Source of the DNA: Artocarpus heterophyllus
Taxonomy: Eukaryota; Streptophyta; Magnoliopsida; Rosales; Moraceae
Direction: 5' to 3'
Assembly: GCA_025403435.1 (NCBI GenBank)
Contig: CM046351.1
Location: 1,337,796 to 1,401,795, forward strand
Length of the DNA stretch: 64,000 bases
Under the pieces are notes generated by a model. It worked only from the letters and a program-made list of their open reading frames with translations, did no database searches and was not told the origin of the DNA. Made by a program: the position numbers and the translations under genes. Each line of letters starts with the position of its first letter. The first letter of the stretch is position 1. This document shows positions 55,125 to 64,000 of the stretch, piece after piece.

Positions 55125-56639
55125 CTCGAGTTGAAGAAGACTGACTGGCTTAAGAAGTTATCGAGTGGTCAACCTTCATATAACGGGTTAAATTTTTTGC
55201 TTGTTTATATGACTAAGAAATTACTTAGTTGTTGCTCTCATTCTTCTTTTCCAATTATTTGGTTATTAGTTTTAAGTGGATCTTTTTTTTTTTTTTTTTT
55301 CTTTTTTTACAAGGAGATATATTGTTCTCATGTACTAGCAAAAAGATTAAATATGTAAATGAGAAATTCTTTTTTGATTAGCATGAAGTTCTCAATCTTT
55401 AAGTCTTCTTTTTTTTTTTGCTTGGAAGTCCTGTGTAATGTTTCTGAGTTTCTCTTTGTAGTTGTTGCAACGTTGAAGTGGACGATGATTTAAGTGTGAT
55501 GGACTTGGAGATAAATTTGACCTCAGAAGATGTAGACATTGACAACTCAACATTTGCAGGGATCAAAAGGATGGCCTGTGTGTGAATTGGTGCACGTGCC
55601 TAAACCCAAACAGTTTTTGGGTTGACTTATATGAGTGTTTCGGATGGTGGTTTAAACCAATGGTTTTGAACTATTTTTTGTAAAATCTTGAGAGCTTTAT
55701 ACTGTTTTTTTTTTATTATTATTTTATATTGTAGCTATTGAGAGTTTTAGACTGTGGATAGTTTGAACTAGAGATTTTGAACCGGTGTGCCAAATAGACT
55801 TGGGCACATTTGGAAATCTATTTCAAACCATAAAGTTGTAGTTCAAACTAATTTTGCTCTAATGTTTTCTCTCATAAATTTGAATTTCAAACCAACTTTG
55901 GTTTAAATTCTTGATTTGAACTAGATTGTCAAATGCCATCTACATATTTCCGAGAAAGAGAGTTGAAGACAACACCTTATTACTTTCCTTCAGCCCAAAC
56001 AGCATTGGGATTTAAGCACAGGATTCCAGATTCTTCCAACTTGAGAATTAGACAAGCAACCATGCATGCAATTACTCTCAAATCCACAAGGATAGTCAAC
56101 TTGAATTCATTATAAGAAAGGGAGAAGAAAACGTTTGGGAACTTAATATGTGGACATGTATCATCTATGAGTAGGTAGTTCATGTTACAATTGTAATTAT
56201 ATTTCTAAAAAAAAATTGGGATAAAGACTTTGAACTTTAAATTTTATGATATAGTTGGGTATCGATTTATTGTAATGCTTTATAATCGTATTTTAACCAG
56301 GCAACACCAAAATCATATTAAAACCAGGCAACACCAAAATCATATTAAAACCAGTAGCATTTAAAGTTGAGATTTTATATGCTAGTTGTTTAACTAATTT
56401 CAGCCGCAAAAGATGCAACAATTGTTTGGTGAAGAATGCGGACGTACTGTCTTCTTACGCAGTTTATAATATATATACATATATATACATTTTATAAAAA
56501 TTGTGCCACACAAATCAGAGCCAAAAATATACAAACAAATAAGTAAGAATTTGATTCACAAACTTTTACGTGGACTAGGTGAGAAGGCAACTAGTGACAA
56601 TTGACAACTGGGAATTGAACTCTATCAAACACACCATCT
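55125..56639. other. Intergenic, with MITE-like segment
   Basis: Between about 55600 and 55930 the sequence has diverged MITE-like phrases (GAGAGCTTTATACTGTTT, GAGAGTTTTAGACTGTGG) and inverted AACCA/TTTGGTT ends. No gene recognised. The first 500 bases probably include the TerC 3-prime UTR. Confidence 0.5.
56295..56352. repeat. 27-bp tandem duplication
   Basis: ACCAGGCAACACCAAAATCA plus the following bases occurs twice, 27 bp apart, with a partial third copy (ACCAG). Confidence 0.9.
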
Positions 56640-59600
56640 ATGGCGTCCTTGTAAGCTCGATGACATTTCTTTTAACACTTTTCTGCATCTGGGTTTATCT
56701 GAATTCTTGCTCTTTTCTGCTGAATTCTTTGTTTCTTTTATTTTTCTTCTTTTTTGTTCTCTCTATATTGAGTTGTATATAGGTGCTTGCAAAGTCGTCC
56801 ACCGGTTTTGGCTTCCACTTCCGACCCACCTGCTATCTTTGATGGAACTACCAGGTTTTCATTTCACATTTCGTCAACGCATTGTCGTTTTGCTATACAC
56901 GCCTTGATTTCTCACGTATTTTACGTGTTTGTTTAAGGTTTTTTTTTTTTTTTTTTCTTTGCCCTTTTTGAAGGTTGTACACTTCTTGCTCTTGCCCATA
57001 TGCACAACGAGTTTGGATCACTAGAAACTGCAAGGTTTTTTGAATTTTTAAACTGTGAGATTCCTTATAGCCATTATGATTCGTCCTAGTTGATGTCAAT
57101 CTTGATCTTGTTTAGTCTTTTGCTCTGGATTTATCTCGGCATTTACCTCAAGTAATTAAGCCCTTTTCTAGTATTTTGAAGAGGAATGGTTTGAGTATGA
57201 GTCAACTGGTACAGGAGAAAGAGCATAGCCATCTAAAGGGCATTGCGGCCCCCAACTCTCGGACCCATTAGTAGTGATAGAGCCAAAAAAATAATGTCAT
57301 GTCGTGTCGGAGATAGTTCTCCCTTATATAGGAATATAATTATAAATTTTAAGTTTCAACTATTAAGTAGGAGCACAGTTATAATTTTTCTTACAAAGTA
57401 GAAGTACAATTGGCCTTTCACTTAAAAATTAAGAGAAAATTAAAATATTAAAATGTGAGTGGGGGCATGTGGACCCACTGACATGCACGTGGCTTCACCA
57501 CTGCCTATTAGAGTGCAGAGTTTGGGGCTCACGGAGCACCCAACTCTCATGTAAGAGAAAACAACACGTCCCAAGTTCGAGTCACGTCATGGACTGTTCG
57601 TACCACCATGTATGGAAGAATGGTAAAATGTCATGCATCCAGTTTTAGTAGTTATTCCTTGTTCTCCTTAATAAACTTGTTTTCCGAGGGGAAGGGTTTA
57701 AGTATGTATAAAAATCTGCTACCAAAATCATGGTTTCACTTAGCATTATGGTCATCTTTTTTCTTTTTTGTGGTGTAGGGGTTGCAAGATAAAATTAAAT
57801 TAGTCGGTCTCAGTCTTCAGGATAGGCCTGCTTGGTGCAAGGAAAAAGTCTACCTGGAGAACAAGGTGATAACATACGCTTTAAACAATTGCCAATGTAT
57901 CAATTGTTCAGATTCGTGGGATCCAAGTTTCAAATGATAGAAAGTTTAGGATACATGAGTGTAATTTACCTTTTTCATTTTAGAAACTTTAACTGGCCAA
58001 GGGAACATGTTTTACCTTCTGTTTACACAAAGAATATTTATTAAATTTCTGATATAGATTGTAGAGTTCGGTTTAAAAACGGGTTACTTTTAGAATTTCT
58101 CGTTACATTTTTTCAATTGATTGCAGAATGCTCCTTATGTGCAGGTGCCAGCTTTGGAACACAACGGGAAAGTCATCGGAGAGAGTCTTGATCTGATCAA
58201 ATGTGTGGACAGCAACTTTGAAGGGCCTTCACTTTTCCCTGATGTAAGTCTTGCAGAATTTTTTTGTACCCATGATAATGAACTTCCTCAATTTGTCATA
58301 AGAAATTTTCAACAAGGATTATTTCTATTTGAAACATTCTAGGATCCTGCCAAAAGAATTCTTGGCGAAGAGTTGTTATCCTATGTTAACACTTTCACTG
58401 GAGCCGTGCGCTGTTCATTTAAATCTGACCAACAAAAAGAAGCTGGTGAGATTTTTTATCCAAGCCAGTCCATCTTTTTTTACTCCCTCATGTATTTCAC
58501 TTTGTTGAAAAGTGAAACCACACAAAAATCGAATACCTTATTCAGGCGCTCAATTTGATTACCTAGAAAATGCTCTTAAAGGATTTGACGACAAGCCACT
58601 CTTTCTCGGACAGTTAAGTTTGGTGAGTTTGTTTATCTTGGCATTGAACTGAGTTTTTACTCTTCCTGTGTTCTGACCATTGAGTTCTTTAAGAGTTAGA
58701 ACAAAGTAGTTTTAGGTTTGTGGATAAATCTTTTGTTTTTGTGATCTCAGGTGGACATTGCCCATATTCCATTTGTTGAGAGATACCAAATCTTCTTATC
58801 AGAGGCGGGGAAGTATGACATTACAGCAGGCAGGCCTTTACCAGAAGCATGGACTGAGGCACAATATAAAATCCATTCACTAATACACCATTTTGCATTC
58901 CAATGACAAAGATATACTCTGTAGCCTTTTCCATGCACTAGTTTGTTTACAATCAGAAGGGCATATACTACAGATTGTTGATTGCAAACTTACGTTCGCC
59001 TGAATGGAGGACCATCTTATGAGACTAGGGCTCGGTTTGAGATTGTTGTGCTTTTGAAAAGGAGTACCACCTATTCTTTTAGCAGAGTATAAGTAAAAGA
59101 AGTCAAGAGTTGGAAGATCTAGCCTCTCTAAAAAATTCTAAAAGTGCACTACATCGGTGCAAACCACATTTGTGCGTTCTTACCGAACACACCGGTTCCG
59201 CTGTTTCATATGCAAAGTACTAAACCGGGCTTAGGATTTTCCGTCTTGTGCCTAGAGTAGAAAGTAGGAATAAAGCTCAAACTTTTACTTTGCAGCACTC
59301 GATGTCTTGTTCACCTAAACATTGCTGCCGGAGGATTCATAACATACCACTTTTCTCTCTCTTCTCTCCATAATTCGATGGCGTTCTTGCTTGTGTCCTA
59401 CTTGTTCAGTAATTCTGTTGTTTGAGCCTGATATGGTAACTTGTTTTGCACGTATTAAGAAGAGATCTAGTTGTTGGCAACCGAATAGACAAACCACTAA
59501 TTTCTCAGGTTTCCGAGCCCTTGTGGCAACTTTTTATGGTTAACTTATATCCTTACTGCAGGAGCTCAACAAGATTGATGCTTATAAGGAAACGAAAATT

Positions 59601-59748
59601 GATCCAGAAGAACTTGTTGAAAGCTACAAGAGACGCTACTTGGTAACATTCTTTTATCAACATGAACATGTTAGCTTAATAATTTTACATAATTATGTTG
59701 TGTCTAAGCTTCTGATTTTTGCACTCTTCTTTGCAGGTGCAGAATTAG
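56640..59748 (+). CDS. Lambda-class glutathione S-transferase, first tandem copy
   Basis: Ten exons: 56640-56650, 56783-56854, 56974-57034, 57779-57865, 58145-58243, 58343-58445, 58546-58622, 58751-58858, 59562-59642 and 59737-59748, total 236 aa, the family size. Lambda GSTs are cytosolic or plastid thiol transferases using an active-site Cys; here it lies in SCSCPYAQRVWITRN. The cis-Pro strand VPALEHNGKVIGESLDLIK, ALKGFDDKPLFLGQLSLVD and the C-terminal ELNKIDAYKETKIDPEELVE are present. Oddities: the region after exon 3 reads VGLSLQDRPAWCKEKVYLEN, losing prolines kept in the second copy, and the donor of exon 8 is GAG|GCACAA, not GT. Without splicing there the protein stops after 15 more codons. 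Exon 5 has an alternative acceptor adding six residues (NAPYVQ). Probably expressed but diverging, or decaying. Confidence 0.82.
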
Positions 59749-62303
59749 AAGTGCCAATGACATATCTAAGTAAGGGTTCGTTGCCCAATTCAGAAGTATC
59801 CTCAAGTGTTAGGTTTTTAGTGTTTGTGTATCTGAAAAATAAAAAATTACTGATTTTGGTCAATTACAACTTGTATAGTATGATCAATGTATACATCTCA
59901 TATGTACAACAAAAATGAGCCCATTAAATATCATGTCTTATTGTGCAAATTTATATTGCTCTTTTGGACAACTTATTGAAAAGAATTTTAATGTTGCTTT
60001 GCAGGTAAAATTGGAATAATTTTCTTGTATTTAAAAAATGAGTTTAAATTCATAAATTTAAACTGTTGATACTGTCAAATTTTTATATATTATAATATAA
60101 AATTTTAAAACTTATTTTGTAAGTTCAAATTGTTATACCAAAACACCTTTTAATAAAAGGTAAACAATTTCGGTGTTTCTGTAAAATGATATTTTGTGAG
60201 GGTAATGAGACATTCATGATTGCTTCTGGACAACAAGTCTTTCTGAAATCTTTTTCACAGATACACAAAGATCTTCCCATAAAAGATATCAAATTTGATT
60301 TTCCTTGCCCCACCCCCCCGCCCCTTTTTTTTTTTTTTTTTAAAGAAACCCAGATTTGTAACATCTTTAGAACTGTTATGTAAATTTTAAAGTCAAATTT
60401 CGCATGTACAAGCCACGACAAATATTTGTCAAGATTTTTTCAAAAAATATGTTTAACCTCATTTTCCACGAAAGCAATCCAAAAGTCAAAATTCATTACA
60501 ATGGCACACCAAAACTTCTCTTTCAAACCCAAACGTGATGCCGAGTCATGATCACATGCTTCCATTTCAGCTTTAACGTTAGGCAAGCCTTCCATGCATT
60601 GTGGAATTCCAACCTTTATTTTTTTAAAAAATAAGACAAATATCCTAGCTTGACCACATATTTAAATAAATAGCTAAATTTTTCAAAAATGACTGAAGTT
60701 TTTAAAAAGTAAAAAAATGACCCCTTTTTTTTTTTTTTTTACCTTAGTTAGTAAATGATTTATTTAGTATAGTTTATCATTAATAAATCAATTCATCATT
60801 AATCTAGTAATGATTTAGAAAAATAGTAAATAAACCACTAAGTGATAAACTATAAATAAATACGTTATTAATGTATTATAGTTTATAAATGATATAATGA
60901 TGTGTACTTCAGTGATATACAAAAGTATACAACCATCATTCTAATGTTTGAAAACTTACGCTATTTATTTAAAAAAAAAAGTTTAAGAACAAGTCATTTA
61001 CCCTGAAATTAGAATATCAAAAGGTATCTTATAGATGATTTTTATCAAGTTTTATTAAATTTTAATAGTTTTATTTCGAATATGATTTTAACTAATTAAA
61101 GTAATATAATGTAGCGATGAGGTTCGGAGGAATGCCCAACTACCACGTGAGACCATGTCCCTCCCAATCGAGCCAATGATGATGTTTTGCGTTTTTCACA
61201 ATTTTCTAAAGTATGTGATCCTCTATTTAATTATGTAAGCAAGAATAATCTAAGATAATTAAGTACAAGACTTATTTTCGGCTATCTTTTTAAATAAATG
61301 GTTGAACATTTTAAAATTAAAGAAATGATTGAACATTTTGATAATTAAAGAAATGATAATAGTACATCATTGACATGTTATTGATTAATATTAACATATC
61401 ACTTATTAACTATAATTTATCACTTATAAATTAGTAATTATTGATCTATTATAATTTATCACTAATAAATTAATAATTATTGATCAACTAATGATTTATG
61501 ATCGACAATAATAAACTATAAAGTTAATCAATAATAAACTATAAATCACTACGTATTAATATATTGATCAATATATTATTAATGTACGAAAATGACCATT
61601 TTGTCAATTTAAAAAAACTTTGACTATTTATTTGAATTATTTATCCCAAATCTCATTAAATTTTAGTGGCATTAGTGATCCCTAACTTCAATTTCTATTA
61701 AAATTTGGATCAAAAATATCATGCACATGGCACATGACTCACTTCTTACCCTCAAGTATTGTTTAACATAGATGAATGGTAAAGACTACTAATTCTACTA
61801 AAATTTAGCTTTTATTTAGCATATCGGAATAGTTTTACCTAATAAATAGTATAAAATATTTAACAACTATAATAAAAAATAAAAAATTATTATAACATAA
61901 AACTCTTGTATTTATGATTTTTAAATCTAGCATTTTTAATACTAATTATGCTTTTAAACTACTAAAAAAAGATAATCGCAATAATATTATCATCAAACTT
62001 GCCCTCACGGAATCACAAAGTCAATTCCACTCAAAATGAAACGTAAGTACTGACGCAACACTTCGTCACTACCGAGCTTGCTTGGCACTTTTCTAGTACA
62101 CGCGTCTCTCTATAAAATTGCACGTAGACGTCATTGTGTACGACATTCTCACCGCTAAAACATTATAGAGAGACGACGGAGAGAGAAGATTGTGAGTGAC
62201 CCAACTTGCTCTTGTTTTAAATAGCTCACTCTGACAAAACTTTCTGCACATTTCAACAAACAATACTCCATCTGAGAGAAAAAAAAAAAAAAAATTCCCC
62301 TCA
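59749..62303. other. Intergenic between the two GST copies
   Basis: Very AT-rich, with short runs of AATAAATTAATAATTATTGAT-like text at 61380-61570. No gene, MITE or RNA recognised. Two poly-T/poly-A runs at 60324 and 60726. Confidence 0.6.
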
Positions 62304-63837
62304 ATGGCGTCCGCGTAAGCTCTTAACCTTTCTGGAGCTCTTTTTCTCATCTGGGTCTATCCCAGTTTTTTTTTTTTTTTTTTTTTAATTTCTGCTGAAA
62401 GTTTCTGTCGTTTTTTACTTTTGGGTTTCTCCAGAAACGTGCAAAATTATGTTCTTCCTCCGGTTCTGGATTCCACCTCCGACCCACCTCCTCTTTTTGA
62501 TGGAACTACAAGGTTTTGTTTCTTTTTTTTTTTTTTTTTTAATATTTCGTCTTCAATTGATTAGAGTGGTTTTGATGTGTTTTAAAACTGAGGTTCTTTG
62601 TTTTTTTTTTTTTTTTTTGGGAAGGTTGTACATCTCTTATACTTGCCCATTTGCACAGCGCGTTTGGATCACTAGAAATTATAAGGTATTTTAATTTTTT
62701 TTAGTACTAATTTGGTTTTTTAAAGCCTCATTTTTCCTGTTCTTATGTATAGAATTCTACGGCAGGCACAAGAGAATAGTTATTTGGTACTGCTCATGTT
62801 TGACCGTTATATTTTCTATAAATTTATGCATCTTTCTGATATTGCTGTGACCATGATGTGATCATGTTTAGAAATGCATAGAATCGGACTATTAAGTTTT
62901 CAATTCCAATAAGATCGTATTTTTAGATAGATATATCGGGTAAGCATTATTATTGTTATTATTTATAGTGGTAATCCAAAAAATGGCCCATAGTTCACGC
63001 CAAATTCCACTTTGGTCACTGAGATTTAAAATGTCTTTCAAGCTTACCACAATTTGGTATAGTTAGTACTTGGGTCACATCTGATTTAAAAATCAAGTTG
63101 GAATAGATTATGTGCTGCTCATGTGGTATTATAAGAGGGTAAAGTGAGACATTTTGATGATTTGCGGGTTGGATTAATTAATTGTAAAAGGGTTTAGTAT
63201 TGATGTTCGTATTCTATTCTTGGTATATTTCATTTTCATCTGGTTTTCCCTTTTAGATACAGTTATAACGTCTGATGAACCCACTTCAATAATTCAATTA
63301 CCAATCAAGCATGGTTCCGGTGCTCTTTCCTGTCGTTTTTTAGCAGTTAGCTGACAGAAGGACTAACTTTATTGCACTAAGCTGGATTGGGATTAAGTTT
63401 TGAGACTTTCAAAATGCGAGGGACTGAAGTGGGATTTATTCTAAAGTTCAGGGATCGTTTTTTAGATTATTTTTTCGTTGCGAAGATGATGTATACGACA
63501 TAACTCAAGAGATTAATTATTTGGGTTTTTTTCTTATTCCTTGGTGCAGGGGTTGGAAGATAAAATTAAATTAGTCCCTATAAATCTCCAAAACAGGCCT
63601 GCTTGGTACAAGGAGAAAGTGTACCCTCCGAACAAGGTGATATTCTTGAACACGATTGCATTTTCTTTTTCTTGATTGTGAATGAGCTTCTTTGGAAATT
63701 CTTTGGAGCGGTTTTCACTGATTGAATGATTTCTATAGGTGCCATCGCTGGAACATGACGGAAAAGTCATCGGAGAGAGTCTTGATCTGATCAAATATGT
63801 GGATAGCAACTTTGAAGGACCTTCACTTTTCCCTGAT
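62304..63837 (+). CDS. Lambda-class glutathione S-transferase, second tandem copy, partial
   Basis: Five exons are in the window: 62304-62314, 62435-62512, 62625-62685, 63550-63636 and 63739-63837; the rest lies beyond 64000. The exons have the same sizes and phases as the first copy apart from two extra codons in exon 2. The protein so far reads NVQNYVLPPVLDSTSDPPPL, RLYISYTCPFAQRVWITRN (active-site Cys in TCPFAQR), NLQNRPAWYKEKVYPPNK and VPSLEHDGKVIGESLDLIK, the standard Lambda sequence. It is the conserved member of the tandem pair, corresponding in position to the GSTL pair next to MOS11 in Arabidopsis. Confidence 0.93.
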
Positions 63838-64000
63838 GTGAGTCATGTTGTAGAATTATTAGTTCATACAGGTGTATTTTAGTGGTGAGATACTACTTAC
63901 TACTTACGGATGAGCCATAAAATTCGGGGTTCGACTGCGAGTACTAATGAGGCTTATGAACTTTCTCATTCAGAAGAAAAAAAAGTCCTGTTGAGTTTAT

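Noticed and set aside
55441..55585. Possible coding piece after TerC (acidic VDDDLSVMDLEINLTSED)
   Set aside because: The TerC frame closes at 55124 and no splice context or second exon supports another gene; more likely 3-prime UTR or chance.
57480..57600. Possible SINE with a tRNA B-box-like AAGTTCGAGTCA
   Set aside because: No matching A-box at the right distance, no A-rich tail and no target duplication could be seen.
1..64000. CRISPR arrays, rRNA, tRNA genes or bacterial-type operons
   Set aside because: None seen; the short repeats present are degenerate, without regular spacers, and gene structure is clearly that of a plant nucleus.

Overview
The window is nuclear DNA from a flowering plant, almost certainly a eudicot. 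It is AT-rich and intron-rich: 12-nt exons sit beside kilobase introns, and GT-AG junctions join exons into recognisable plant proteins. Copia retrotransposon debris, many miniature inverted-repeat elements (MITEs) and simple repeats fill the rest. Gene order partly matches Arabidopsis: the phosphatase, MOS11 and Lambda-GST genes follow the order of At5g02760-At5g02790, and the ALS3 gene and PPR pseudogene may reflect the At2g37310-At2g37330 neighbourhood (from memory). A cucurbit or other rosid is plausible, but the species cannot be fixed.

Left part (1-11,000): a degenerate AACGTTT-rich repeat and probable LTR remnant; an intact ALS3/STAR2-like gene on the minus strand (3126-5807, three exons); then about 5 kb of AT-rich DNA with MITEs and a duplicated 150-bp block.

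Centre-left (11,082-26,220): one small plus-strand gene of six exons (226 aa, mitochondrial-type N-terminus, two weak RRM-like halves) is stretched over 15 kb. A hAT element with a perfect 8-bp target duplication sits exactly at the exon 1/intron 1 boundary. Intron 1 also holds about six telo-box-bearing 111-114-bp repeats. Intron 4 is 12 kb long because a solo Copia LTR (flanks GTAAT) was invaded by a 9.8-kb full-length but decayed element of the same family (flanks ACAAC). Removing both leaves an ordinary 436-bp intron.

Centre (26,900-40,600): a short Tudor-like protein gene on the minus strand with an apparent uORF whose stop overlaps the main start; a PPR pseudogene with five stops and three frameshifts; a four-exon coiled-coil protein gene of unknown role; several diverged tandem-repeat blocks.

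Right part (40,655-64,000): a clade-D PP2C phosphatase (+), MOS11 (-), a chloroplast TerC gene (+) whose first exon carries an in-frame stop, and two tandem Lambda-class glutathione transferases (+). The first GST copy has diverged and has a non-GT donor; the second runs off the end. The genes are independent single transcription units; no operon or pathway cluster is apparent. The most unusual signals are the self-nested Copia insertion, the hAT insertion that duplicates a splice donor, the nonsense codon in TerC, and the uORF overlap.
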